From NCBI GenBank assembly GCA_037178855.1, contig JASJZC010000004.1, forward strand, positions 6,696,001 through 6,760,000: DNA of 64,000 nt, given 5' to 3'. The stretch is from Oscheius sp. JU75. Its lineage: Eukaryota > Nematoda > Chromadorea > Rhabditida > Rhabditidae. Position numbers and translations under genes: made by a program. The notes beneath the pieces are model-generated. The model saw only the letters and a list, made by a program, of their open reading frames with translations. It made no database searches and had not been told where the DNA came from. Of this stretch, positions 35,880-48,300 are shown one piece after another (positions within the stretch are counted from its first letter, which is position 1; every line of letters begins with the position of its first letter).

Positions 35880-36720
35880 GACTGCAAAAAAATTTAGAAA
35901 AAGGGAGACAGAGACACAGAAAGACAAAGAGACAGTGAGACAGAGAGACAGAAAGACAGTCTACAGTTCCAGAGTTTCAGATTGATCAGCGACATCAAAA
36001 CACTGACTCCTATTTTACACGAAGTGAAGAGGCCGGGCATTGTCATGGTATGTATCCAATTTTTGAAAAATAAGAAAAGGTTCTTTTCGTAACATTGCCT
36101 GAAAAGCGATGGTATATAGGCCTAAAGGTTATTCAACTGTTTTGCCTGATAGATGTCCTTTTTCAGGAATACACCAACTTCCGTGATCTCCTTCCTGACC
36201 CTCGTCGAGCAGTTGTCGATTTCTTGATCGAACAGAAGAAATGGCCTTTGTTGAAGGAATTCATCAGCGCTGAATCTCAAGAAGTCCAACAGGCGTTTGA
36301 AGTTTTTATGAAAAGCGTGGATAAGGTGGGTCTGCTTAGAAAATAGTTTCCAGAAAAAGTTTTAAGAGCGGTGACCAGGCTTCGATTCGATCTCCAGAGC
36401 TACCGTCTAAGGAAACGTCAGCAGTAGATTTGCTGCAGCTGGAGGTAGTCAATGAGAAAGACAATGCGAAGAAAAAGAACACAACGGATGACAGCAAGTT
36501 CACTATTTCCGACACTGCTGTTCGTCAGGGAAATGTGGAATTGGCTCAATTGCTGATTGATAAAGGAGTCGATATAAATGGCAAAGAGGGTGAGTTTAAC
36601 TTCACTCCTTTGCATTATGTTGTCCTATATGGTTTATTAACATGGTAAAGCTGCTCCTGGAACATGGAGCTACTATCGACTGTAGTGATTTTGGTAGTTT
36701 GATATTACACGGACGCAATT
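35880..36720 (+). pseudogene. Inverted duplicate of the ankyrin gene 5' part
   Basis: Exons after ttccag/tttcag acceptors: about 35977-36051 (FRLISDIKTLTPILHEVKRP), about 36168-36327 (NFRDLLPDPRRAVVDFLIEQ, then KSVDK), and 36400-36700 (SKETSAVDLLQLE, then ankyrin starts VRQGNVELAQLLIDKGVDIN, FNFTPLHYVV). Introns align with the minus-strand copy at 14.7-16.6 kb. One base is missing in TATGGTTTATTAAC near 36635, after which INMVKLLLEHGATID continues in another frame. The copy ends near 36720. Confidence 0.65.
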
Positions 36721-37270
36721 TTCTCAAGGTCCTAAAGTGCAACAACCACTTTCCATGAATACAATGTTCTTATACGAACTTAATGATGCAGTAACAGTGA
36801 ACTAACTGCAAATGAAAGAGTTTTTTTAAAGAGACAGTCTAGTTATGGTAAACGGGTAAACGGAGCGCTTTCAAACGGGTACCGCAACGAACTTCCCTGG
36901 ATAAGCTTGATCTATATTTTCCGGGGCTACACATACATTTAATCAATTTCTAAGTGTGCTCAATCGATTCGCCATCAAATTTCACCTTAGGCCCGTTTAT
37001 TTGATAAAAAAAATTGACAAGGAAAATGGAGGAAATTGACGAAATGCCGTTTTCCCTTGACAGGCATTTTTTCTATTTTTCTCGGTTTTTTATTTTTCAG
37101 TCGAAATGGGCTTTTTTGCAAGCTACTCTGACAAGAGCAACGTTCTCCCAGAGACGCATCTCCTAAATTGACTCGATTTGACTTGCCTTGCAAACAGTAA
37201 TTGCTGTCACAAAGTATATACAGTCGTTAATCCAGCACCAAAGTGTATCGTGATTTGGGCCTGTTACAGG
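36721..37270. other. Intergenic upstream of the kinase gene
   Basis: No gene. Some segments look like a degraded repeat (for example AAACGGGTAAACGGAGCGC near 36850), but no termini were found. Confidence 0.3.
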
Positions 37271-37271
37271 G

Positions 37272-38613
37272 ATGCAACTAGAGAAGAATTCGTCGGCTGA
37301 GACGGATCGTAACAATGATGCTGTTCAAACTTGGGGTGGTAAGGGACAAGAAGTCGTTAATCCAGCATTTCAATCAAATGAGGACAGTGTTGTCGCTCCT
37401 TCTTCTATCTTCCGGTTCGGGGAGAACGTTTCCGACTTGCACCCATTGAACCACGGAAGAGAAGGTGGTGTTTATACAGCCATAATAACAGATATAGGGT
37501 GAGTTTGCATTCTGCAAAAGTTCAAATTAATATTTTAGAAATGTTTGCGTTAAAATCTTTCACAAGTTTGACGAGAACTCGAGGAAGGAAGCGAAAAAGC
37601 TCTTGAGCCTGGTATAGATCCTGCCTCTCTTTTATTACTACTTTAGAGTGGACAACATTTGAATTTTGTGAAGGTCTTCGGCACGTATGAGGGATTCAAT
37701 CCTCATGTTCCCATTTTGCGGCAACATGGATATGTGATGGAGTTTATGAGTGGCGGCACCCTGGACGATGGTAGCTTGGAGAGATTCAAAAATACATTAC
37801 ATTTTTAGCAATTTACTCTGACCAGCGCTATGAACCTGCACAGGCCTACTTTTGGATGCTCCAAATAGTTTTTGGCGTGGTCTATTTACATATGAAGGAA
37901 ATTGCTCATCTGGATTTGAAACCTTTAAAGTAGGCAAGACAGAGAGACAAAGAGAGACAGAAAAACAGAAAGATGGAAGGACAGAGAGACAGAGGATGGG
38001 CGGCTCTGTTATCCTATATGTTTAGTTTGCTATTGGATTCTACGCGGACATGCATAAAAATTGCAGACTTTGGGCATTCGAAAAACTTGAAACTCTCGGA
38101 ATTAACTGGCAGGTTGAGCAAACGATTTTTTTGCAAAAATACATTTACAGAAGAGCAACTTACATGTACATGGCGCCGGAATTGTTCGCGGAAAACGATA
38201 GAAATACACTCGATTTGCGTCAGTGCGACATTTATTCAATCGGTATAACATTTTGGGAGATACTCTACCGACAGTATGCATTCATTTTGTAAATAGTTAA
38301 GTGTCCAAGGTCGCCTTTCGATAAAAAATGGACAGTAGCCGAGCTCTGCGGCAAAGTTACGGAAGGACTGCGTCCCTGTATGGACAATTTTATTTGGGAT
38401 CCGAAAATTCAAGAGGTGATTGAAATGTAAGAAGCTTTTTCCTTTTCTTTCATTTGAATTGAGGTCCTGGCAAGAAAACCCATCAGAACGGTGTCTCATG
38501 GATTTTGTTGTAGCTTTGCAGCAAGCAATGGAGGTGACGTCTTTGTTGCCTTCAAATTGTTGAAAATTCTGTGTCTGTATTTTTCAGACTGTTCGACTTA
38601 CGAAGTTAAATAG
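37272..38613 (+). CDS. Protein kinase domain protein
   Basis: The start at 37272 lies 3 bp after a ttacag acceptor. Exons are separated by very short introns. The Gly-rich loop is GREGGVY, the VAIK-type lysine is in VCVKIF, and the alpha-C glutamate is probably in SRKEAKKLL. The hinge region reads VMEFMSGGTLDD, the catalytic loop HLDLKP (arginine of HRD replaced by leucine), then IADFGHS, YMAPELF and CDIYSIGITFWEILY. The C-lobe ends with SWQENPSERCLMDFV. All catalytic residues except the HRD arginine are present, so it may be active. If the intron after codon AMEK's glutamate ends at the first acceptor, the protein stops at 38613 (about 360 residues). A second acceptor at 38626 joins it in frame to the following long protein. 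The group could be TKL-like; the assignment is not certain. Confidence 0.75.
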
Positions 38614-38626
38614 CTTTGTTTTTAGA

Positions 38627-41600
38627 AAATTCCTGACAATCCCTTCTCGACACAGAGGCTATACACATTGTATTGGAGCACGAAAATAGAGTACTTCTGG
38701 AATATAATTCTCGTCTACCAAATGACAAGGCATGAAACAGTAAGAGCCTACTATCGGAAAGCACTCAACTATATAATCGAACAAAAAAAAGAATTACTCA
38801 TCGATGTTATAGAATCCGTTGGTCAAAGATAAATGCTACTGTCAACGAAGATTTCAGAGTTTCCTGTGGTATATGTACATAGACAACAGTATTCTTTCCA
38901 GGATCCGTATTATGGATTATTGTGGCCAAGATCATTACTTTAAAACATCTCATATGGTAAGGCAGCATCCGTCTTCGCTGGGAATTGATGAGGCAACAAT
39001 TATCTTATTATATTATAGCGAGCTTATTCAGATGGCTGAGACAAGTGTTTACGGCAGTATGATTACTACATGGAATAGGCTGGTCGAAAATAAAGAAATT
39101 ACTACTTGTTTGGCAGAAGTCAATAACGAGAAGACGTTGAAGGAAGCCAGGGGAAAAGACGGTGCACAAAACGCAGTTGAGGTAATTTGAAGTGAAATGG
39201 TTGTTGTGGAAGAGGGGTCCCTGCAACTTTGAAATATGTTCAAAGTAAACATATATTTTTTTATTATCTCAAGAAGACAAAAAACACACTGTGAGACAAA
39301 CTTCTAGCGTTGCCGCTTCTGACGCGAAAGTGACTTTCCGTTCCGCTTTCCGCGAAAAAATCGGAAACGTTCCAGTTTTCAAATTTCTAACCGGAAACCG
39401 GAACAGAACTTTTTTTTCGTCCAACTCTGGTACATTGCTAGTCCAGGACAGAAGGCATGTCTAGTCGAATGCCGAGGGCCACATGGCAGTATTGCCCTAT
39501 CATGTGTCGTAGTGAGCAAAATTTCCCATGTCACCGAGCACTATTACAGTTCAGAGCCTACAGTATAAATAATATTTCCTTTTTTTTCAGATTTATTTCA
39601 ACAGTCTCCAAGACTATCTGAAGGAGATCCCACCCGATTGTAGTCTTGCTCACGCAATGGAAAAATACGCAAAAGAGAGAGAGAAAAAGTCGAAAGAATA
39701 TGAGAGAGCCCTGGAAGATGAAAGGGATCCCGAGACGTTTTTCCGTTTGCTGTTGAAGAGTGGCACTATCCTTATCAGGGAATGTATTCAGATGACTGAT
39801 GACAATCTCAAGGAAAAAGGTATAGGAATCGGTCTCTCCGTCTTCTCCACTCTTCTCGGACAGGGCGACAAGGTTTTGGATATCCGCCTTCTGAGACTGG
39901 GAATTGTCGACTTGGACCTGATCAAACTCCTCAACAATCCGCTCATCTACATGCATTACCACGAAACTTGGGTAATTTTCTACTATATGGCTGCCAGGGG
40001 CTTCCGGTTCCATCTCCTCGAAGTGCCGCTATGGGATGCGCTTCGAGAAATCCTCACGAGAAATGACGAACTGATCCCGGTGAAGATGAAGATCTACGAC
40101 TGGGCCCTTCACACTCTGATGTCGATGATGAACTTGGATGAAATGCCACTGCTCCCGCCGGAAGAAAACGTCGGTCGACTAAATGACAACAAGCTCTATC
40201 TGTCATCAAATCAACGGATCCAGCTGGACTACGACTATCGTCTTTACTCAGAAGAGCACGTCGAGCGCCTGTTTGCCGAAACTGTCAGTTATAATAAAAA
40301 AGAAAGAGATGGCATAGCTTCTGATAATTACGACAAGTTGATCGCAATGGCGGAGGAGTTCTACAACGGTCATGAAATCTGCAATGAAACGGGTCTACTA
40401 TTCGAAGATCTGCACGTCAGCTGCAGGGAGCAGTTTGCTATTGTGACGCTGAACCACTTCCACAAACAATGTGGTATGTTTCTTTCCTTTTTTTGGTTAT
40501 ACAAAATGCTTGTTTAGCTATTTACTTTGCTCGAGGACTATTTGATGAGACAGTAGTGAAAGTGCTGAAGCAGAAAGGGAAAGAAGGCAGAGTGAAGGAG
40601 ATCGTGTTAAGACTCAAAGTTCTGAGGGCTGCAGTTGGTAGGATCAGTGAGAAAGGTAGAAAACTTAGAATTTTCAGCTGTGATGACCGGGGACAAGAAG
40701 CTAGATCCTCTCCTGGTGGACAGCGATCTCCATGACTGGCTCCTTGCCGAGTTTCTGACTGATAAAGAAGGTTCCTTCTCCGTCTACTGCCACGCAGCCT
40801 CTATAGCCTCTCATATCATGTCTGCCCAGAGTTTTTTGATGATTGAAAAACTACCTAAAGAGGTGTCTAATACGAAGATAAACACCTTGGTTCATGTGCA
40901 TGCCCGCGAGAGGAGAGAGCTACAGGTCAAGTTCTATGGTGCTTATCGGCTAAAACTATTAGAAGCGAACTGTCATGTCCTGGCTGTTCGTAAGTTTTTC
41001 GATCGCGGCCTCCCGCCAATAGACATGTCTTCCACTACAGTAAACCTTTTTCTGTATATTGGAAATTTTAAATCTTAGACGTTATTAAACTTCATAATCA
41101 GATTGATCATCAGTACCATAGATGAAGAAGACCGCGAACATTTTGCTGATTTCTTTATTATCCAACAGAGAAAGACGTTGATTAATGAAATGGAGAGGCT
41201 GGTTGATCTTTGTGGTGAGGAAAGGGAGCTTATCCAAAATCAAGAGAATTTTTGCAGCGGATAAATTCAACTTTAAGCAGATAGATGCAACAGAAAGCCA
41301 ATTGAGTGCTATTGAAAGTGCGATGGAATTGGTTAACCGGCTGATTTGGTCGTATTATGCTAATAATTTTGTCAATTTCTTTGGCTCGGGATATTCAAAA
41401 TTGTTGAAGACAGTGACGTCAATTATGAGACGGGTCTTCGAAAAAGTCGTAGTTCCATCGCTAACGGCTAAGTAAGTACAGTGACTATGATCAATTTACG
41501 TTTTTCCGTCGTCTCAAATTCGTTTAGTTTATTCTCGCTATCCATTACGTATAACCTATTTTTAGAGAACGTCTGCCTAAAAATGTCGAGAAAAGTTTGC

Positions 41601-43163
41601 AATCTCTTCTCCTGGAATTTGTCTGCCTGTCGTTGAATGTCTCTACTGTCAGTGGAATCAGTTTCATCGATGTAAAGCACAAATTGGGTCAGGATAAGGT
41701 CGGAACTCTTGGAAGTTTGATGGAAAAGAATCCTCGTCAAAAGAACGATAATCCAGAAATTTTGCTGAAGATGGATGACCTGACCAAGTTAAAGCCAAAC
41801 GAACCGGTAGGTTTCCCAAAAGAATTAGAATATAAGTGGCAGGGATACGATTCGAGCAATGTTCAACGGGCTTCCTACATTATCAATAGTTCTGACCGTA
41901 ATATCTACAGCCAGTTTAAAGGTTGGCCTCTGTTTTATTTTTGCAAATTGTAGAAAGTGCAGGCCTAGTTCAAACAATAGTTAAAACTGCCCGGAATCTA
42001 AAAACGGAAGAGGAAGAGGTCCAAAGACGTTTGAAGTTGGCCAAAGAGAGAAAAGAGAGATTGGAAGCTTTGGAAAAGGTACAAATACGCGGGAAACACC
42101 CTAACACGTGATTCAGAGGACTGTAGCCAGCGATGGACCTAGTTACGCTGACAGAATAAAGAGCGAAGACGAGCCATCGATCTCTTCTGCCCCGAAGAAA
42201 ACCACGCTGGCTTGTGACGGCGTTTTCTTGAAGACAACCCTGCTGGGCAACTTCTCCCTACCAAGAAAAGACTTTGAAGATTTGCTTTTCGGAAAACTGG
42301 TGGAGGTACAGGTTCTTGAAAACAGAAAACGAGTCGTTCAGGTATATGGTCTGGAAGCCGCTTACGCTTATATGCTGCTCTTGATGAACAATTCCAACGA
42401 GGGGAGGCAGAAGCTGGACAGACTCCTACAGTAATCTCCCTTTTCTTTCAGCCATTCCGAACATTTTAGACACTTAAAAAACCTGCTAGATTCTCACGAA
42501 GATCAAATGATAGCGAGGGACGAGCCTTTCCTTTCCCTCCATTGGATGTCAAGTGTCCTCTCCTATCTGGGCTACTGGCACATCAAAGGATTTTCTGGGG
42601 AGACATGGTTTGCCCCTCCAGACAGCAATTCAAAAGAGAGAGGCATCGTTTATAATACCTTGAAGGAATATTTACCTTTCCAACGAGAGCTTGCCATTAA
42701 ACTGGACACGACCTTCAAGGAAGTGGAAGAAGTGACAGAAACCTCCTATCAGAGGCAAACTCTACCGGAGGAGTTCTTTTCCTCGCTGGATACGGTAACC
42801 AAATTTTGAAATGCTGCCTTTAATGAGTTTAGACTATTCAAAAATCGTTAAAAGAGAAGAAAGTAGTGGAATTGATCAAGAACAAATGGGAACTGAAAGG
42901 GGTCAACTATATTCTTGTTCGAGTAGAAGTGTCCTCAGGCGGTCCAAAAAGAGTGTATCAGGTAGGAAAACTATAAATTGAAGAAAATACGTTGTTAGGC
43001 TGTCTTCAATAGAAACATGTCTGTCTCGTCAGTTTTGGAGAGTTTACGAGACAAGAAGATTGCCGTGTCAAGTCTAAAGTTGACGTTAACTTCCCCTCCA
43101 CTCGATCCTAGCCGTTCTTTAGGTGATATCGGTGCAATTGCTATATATTTATACGAAAACTAG
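38627..43163 (+). CDS. Long protein of unknown family, possible C-terminal part of the preceding kinase
   Basis: At least ten exons. The first after the kinase (about 38627-38820) starts KIPDNPFSTQRLYTLYWSTK. Further parts: 38855-39180, the main exon 39592-40470 (IYFNSLQDYLKEIPPDCSL to LNHFHKQC), then 40519-40645, 40679-41040, 41097-41210, 41259-41472, 41566-41920, 41950-42080, 42118-42430, 42471-42795 and the final exons to the stop at 43163. A poly(A) signal is at 43192. The protein is largely helical, with a charged coiled-coil stretch (RLKLAKERKERLEALEKV) near 42040. No signal peptide or membrane segment is seen. I recognise no known domain. Total length is near 1,200-1,300 residues. The joint between the first two exons (about 38815-38860) is uncertain. 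Confidence 0.6.
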
Positions 43164-43191
43164 ATATCTCCTTTTTATGTGCCATTTTTAA

Positions 43192-43197
43192 AATAAA
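43192..43197 (+). terminator. Poly(A) signal of the long unknown protein
   Basis: AATAAA 28 bp after the stop codon at 43163. Confidence 0.6.
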
Positions 43198-43412
43198 GTT
43201 TTGGCTTTTCTCGTCTGTTGAGAAGTGATTTTTTTTAAATCTGTGACAGCCTTCGCTTAAACTTTTTTCAAACAGGAATTACCTTCACCAGTTTATTTTA
43301 AGATTTCATAAAACTGGAGCAAATTGTAAGTAGGTAAAACTTAAAAAGTTGCTTACTCCTTCATAAGGTTATCAAATCTCTAAATACCATTTTTTTATTG
43401 CGGCATAGTTAT

Positions 43413-44288
43413 TCATTGACGTTGCGTAGCTAAATATTTTAAAGATTTTACAATAATATCTCGATTATACTTAGAACCACCTGGTGCCAATGGAGAGGCT
43501 CCAAAACCAACAGAATGCCGCAGCTTCACCGTTCTGATCAAATGGTCGATCTTTCTCCTTTCTTTTTGTAAACATACCAGCATATGCTCCAAGAAATTTG
43601 AAAAAGCTTTGCAAAAGGGCAAAAGAAAGTTCTGCTTGCTTATTCCGAAAAGTTGGAGAGGCTATAGCGCTGTGACCTTTGTCCCCATATAATAAATTAC
43701 CAGCCTTTCCAAATGACATCCGTTGCTTTATTTCACATGGCAGTAGTAAACACTTCCTTTTCACATTTTGTTTCATCGTAACAATAAGTTTCTTATCATT
43801 AACGGATGGAGAAGATGTGTTTTTTAACAGTATCTTTATCAAGAGCATGCAGTATGTCGCTTAAAAGATAAGGCATCTCCTTGCTCTCAAATGTTCTCAT
43901 ATTGCTGGCTATTAGTTATTAAAGGCTTTACAATAAATCTAAAAAGTTAGAATGCCCTGCGAGCTTTTCTCCTCGGGTAGATTGTCCTTCATTGGTCTTT
44001 ATCCTCAGCTCGCAGCATGAATTTCTCACTGTTGTGTAAAGGCCTTGCAGCTACGAAATTCTCACCAACCTCCGGGATGATTCGGGCAGGCGCCTCCTCG
44101 ACTTCCTCTTCGCCTTCTTCCTCGGAGATGCTGCTGCTGGCAGTTGCAACGACACTTTCCGTCAGCGGGGACGAAGACGGGGTCATCTCCTCCTCCATCG
44201 GATCTGAACGCATGCCCACAGTGCGTCTAGATGCTCTGGTGGGCCCACTCCGTATCCGGCCTCCTTCTGTCCTCCTAAAGCTGTTCAT
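43413..44288 (-). CDS. Two unrecognised open frames on the minus strand
   Basis: 44288-43989 (99 codons) begins MNSFRRTEGGRIRSGPTRAS and carries Ser-rich and Glu-rich tracts (SSSISEEEGEEEVEEAP). 43848-43413 (125 codons) has a central stretch AGNLLYGDKGHSAIASP. The first has a plausible tttaaatgaacag acceptor just at its start, with a GTGAGT donor further upstream at about 44313, so it may be an internal exon. No family is recognised for either and they may not belong together. Confidence 0.25.
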
Positions 44289-44399
44289 TTAAAGATAAAA
44301 ACTAGACACTCACGTAATCGAGAGAGCGCCACACAGCTGTTTCAATGGTTCCGCTTCTTTTTCGAGTAGAATCTAGATGCTCGAGTCGTCGACGTCCCA

Positions 44400-45350
44400 A
44401 AAATCTTTGAAACAGTTAAAGAGGAAAACTCACAATCAAGCAAACGCGCATCAGTATTTATGATGCCAAGAATACTTATAATCTTCACAGTATTATTGAC
44501 GATCAATAAGAAGCTCATGTGCGGAATAAGGGAACAACCATCTGGGCTGAAACTTTATATTCAACTAACTCCCTCCAATACAAGTGCTCAAATTTTAATG
44601 ACGCTTACCGTCAGCAGAGTAAGGTAGCAGATTGGCATAGAAACCTAGAAACAACCTTAAGTTTCTGGGTCTCTATGTCTCCCTTTCTGTCTAACATGTA
44701 ACTCACTCTCTTCCTTTATAAGACAAGACTGAAACCCTCTAATGTCAACAGTTTACCGAAGCATCTTCAGGCAGATTCAAGTTCAAGTAAGAAAATAAAA
44801 ACTAGAGACAAAATTGGAAAAAGAAAGAGGTAGGAGACATTTTGGGATTAGTAGGTGTAGGATTGGCGCCAGAGAATATCCTAGAATATTTAAAATTTCA
44901 GCAGCGACGAGATCAGTGCAATACGGTATCGCAGACAATGGTGAGAGCTATGCGCGGAATGAGATGGCCAGAAGGAACTGATCGGGGGTGGACTGAAACT
45001 TGATGGAGACTCTGAATCTTTCTGTCTCGGTGTCTCTGTGTCTCTCTATCCACAGACCTTTGATCAAGAACGCGTTCGGAAGACTCCCTTGAATTCGGTT
45101 AGGGCCACGAAGACAATTGACATTTGTTTCTCTGCCCCGAGCCTCGTACACTCTTGCCCTCAAAGAATCCTGTGTGCCTTTGTGCTCTCTGATTAAAGGG
45201 GCAGGCTCTCCCAGTTTAGAAGCCGATGCGTAATTTCCGTCAGCCCCGTCTCTCTGTCTTTCCCTCTGGGCGGCCGTTAATTGGGGGGCGTTTCAATCAA
45301 CTGCTTCCGAGCCTTTTTCGGAGAGGCACCCCCGGTGTGTTTTCCGGAAA
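44400..45350. other. Intergenic, probable TWK promoter region
   Basis: No gene seen. The last ~170 bp before the TWK start are GC-richer and contain a TCTCTGTC tract at about 45249-45263. Another lies at about 45017-45052. Confidence 0.3.
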
Positions 45351-48300
45351 ATGGGTCGTCGACGTCGTTCCGTCCTCGTCTCCTTCTCGCCGCAGCTGAT
45401 CGGCGAAGACAGCAAGTCAATCCGGTCCATAGGTAAGCCGCATCCCTGGTCAAGCCCCCCGAGGAAGTGTTTAACTTCTAAGAAGAGGCGATTTGAGTTC
45501 GGCTCAAGCTTCCGTTACTCTTGACTCTTACTTTAGGTTTCTGTTCCTAGTTCCGCTTGTCTACCAGCCGTCTCTATCGAGTTTTTTTTCACAGTAGTTC
45601 CTGACTCTTGACTCTCTGTCACGGTATAGATTTTCACTGTCGGTCATGGAGTTCAAATCCTCGATATTCTAAACATAGTACAAACGGCCTCTCTACTGTT
45701 TACCCTGACCTGATCCTTGTGGTTGCTGACTCTTGACTCTCTGGACATGTTTCTGGTACCCAAGCGCCCCCGCTTTGAATACCAGACAACAAGCTGGCGC
45801 TCCCTGATTTTTGTTTCTCCTCCGAATCACGACTCTGGCTTTGAACCGAAGAAACTAGTGGCTGCTAACTCATGACTCTGCCCGGATCAGGACGTTGACT
45901 CTCAATTGCTCTTGTGTAGACTACCAGACTAAAGACTTGTACACCATGACTACCTTTGTTATATGTCTCTCTATCTCTCTGTGTCTCTGCCTCTCTATTT
46001 CTCTTGTATACCTTCCTGTCTTTCTAGACTCCTTTTGGCAACAGTCCTACCCTCCCAAAATCTTCTCCATCTTCCAAAAAATGTTGTTCTTTGAAGGAGC
46101 CTTCCCTCAGGAGAGTTGCCTCTAATCTAGAGAGTATCTATCACTCTCTCTGTCCGATCTCTTTATCTCCTCAGCCCCTCCTCCGGCCATCCATATTCTC
46201 TCTCTTGTTTCTTCTCTTCGAAGTGCGAACAGGCCTCAGCGACGGGGAGCATGTCCCTTGGGAGCGATGGGGCGCCTCTCTCGGCCGCCACCCTTTTTCG
46301 ATGTACTTCTGCCATCACACATTGTGCTCTCTAGGATTAGTCCCCGACGCAACCCGAAACCGCAGTCATTTGTTTGTCTTTTAATGGCTGCTCCAGTTGG
46401 AGACACTCTTCAGCTCATTCATCCTCTGTCTGGATTCTGACAGTTCTGCTCAAAAGCATACCTCTATCTTCCTATTTGTGCTGTAAGAATCCCCTTCTTT
46501 TTTCATTTGTCCTATCTTACTGTTATTCGTTTGGCAGCCATTTTCACCACCTGCCCTGTTTCTCAGCCCCATTACCGCTTCCATCCTATCAAAATATATA
46601 GTGATCTTGCTCCGAACCCAACTTACTTATCGAGAAGCAACGATTTTTGCATCTTTCTTAGGTCAATATTGTCTCTATTGAATCTGCAGCTTCTCAAACT
46701 CCTGGAATCCTGAACTCTCATTAAATAATTGGGTAACCATCTGTCTAAGATTTTTCTGTTCTTCCTTCTCTCAGAGCGTCTTTTCCCACCTTTCTCATTC
46801 TCAAGCAGTCTACTTGTAAGGGCAGTGTTTTGGAACTTCCTCTCTTCGACCCTGTATCTTTCTCATTCGTACTGCCTCGGTATTCATTCACACAGTCCGG
46901 CTAGCCTTTCTTTTTTCTAGCTTCCTGTCAGTTCCCGTACTCCCTCGGGATGCTCACTCCTTCCCCATGCTAGAGGCCTTCGTCAATCACACTGCCCTTT
47001 CCTCAAGAATGTTCATCGTTGGGATCTTTTATCTCTCCTCCTCCGAACGAGAAATGCGTAGCAGAGTGGGAGGAAATGCTATTTCGACGAGAAGGATTTG
47101 AGAGTGTTGAACATGACCCCGTCGGGAGATCAGGCTCGAAAACGGGGTCGTAACTCTTGACGGCTGGGACCAAGCAATGAGCACTTTGTGCCCTTAGAGC
47201 CACGCCGTTTTCGGTGTGTGGGTCTTTGGATCAATTGGTGAGCACGTTATTTCACGCCCATTCTTCTTCGGAATGATTAGGGATGAAAATAGAGGGAACC
47301 GGAAGTGGATACGATAGGAAGGAAGCAAACACCGTCTTTCAGTCGCTCTGCCGCTGTGTCCTTGTCTCTCTACGTCTCCGCCCTTTTGTATCTCTGTCTG
47401 TCTCTTTGCTTCTATACTCTCCATCTCTCTGTCGATGTGTTTTCCTGTATTTTTGTCTCTCTGTGTCTGTCTGTGTCTGCCTCTATTTTTAGATGTCTAG
47501 CTGTGTCTCTGTTTCTCTATCTCTCCGTATTTCTGTCTGTCTCTCTATACCTCGCTGACTCTGTCGCTTAGCCAAAACTCTATCTTAAAGGAAGTCCTCA
47601 TTATTCAGATGCCTCTTCGAGCAGCTCAGAGATGAACAACCTCGGCTACCTGCCAGTCGACCATGATGACGACCCCGGCTCCAGCAGATTCGTCGACTGT
47701 GGTAAGTTCCCTGTCTCTGGGGATCATCCAGGCTACTCTTCATACAGATAAGTTGTTGAGCGCCGAATGAAAAGCACGGGAAAATCCAGTGGGACTTTTG
47801 AAGAATGTTTTTTTCTATTAGAGCTTATCTTGCAGCATCGACCTCAAAGTACAATGTTGACTTGGATGACCTGGAACAGCAGGAGATGGAAGATCGACTC
47901 TGTGACATCCCAATGGCTTTTCATCGGAGACAGAGAAGGGTAGGTCGAGGGAAATGGACAGAGAGACAGGGGTAGGGGCAGCAGCAACCAATCTTTTTCT
48001 CTTGTTCGGGTAGGACACTGACAGTTCTCTTACTCCTTCTCACTCTCTCAATCCTGCCATGACTCTTGGTCATCGCTCAGCCTTCCGTCCAAGAGTCTCT
48101 CCTCTTTGCTCTCCCAATTCCAAGTTTCGACTTATCCTCGTCTTTCTCTCCAACCGTGGTAGCTCTGGCTCCAGGCATCACAGTCCATCTCTTTTTCCTC
48201 TTTGGGTAGGACGCCGTCCAGCTCGCAGAAGGCATGACCGAGTGACTTTCTGGCCGAAGTTCAAAAATTTTCAGTTTCAGTTCTACCTAATTAGCAAAGT

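Noticed and set aside
47283-47571. Overlapping Ser/Val/Cys-rich frames on the plus strand
   Set aside because: They are translations of a TCTGTCTC tract within TWK intron 1.
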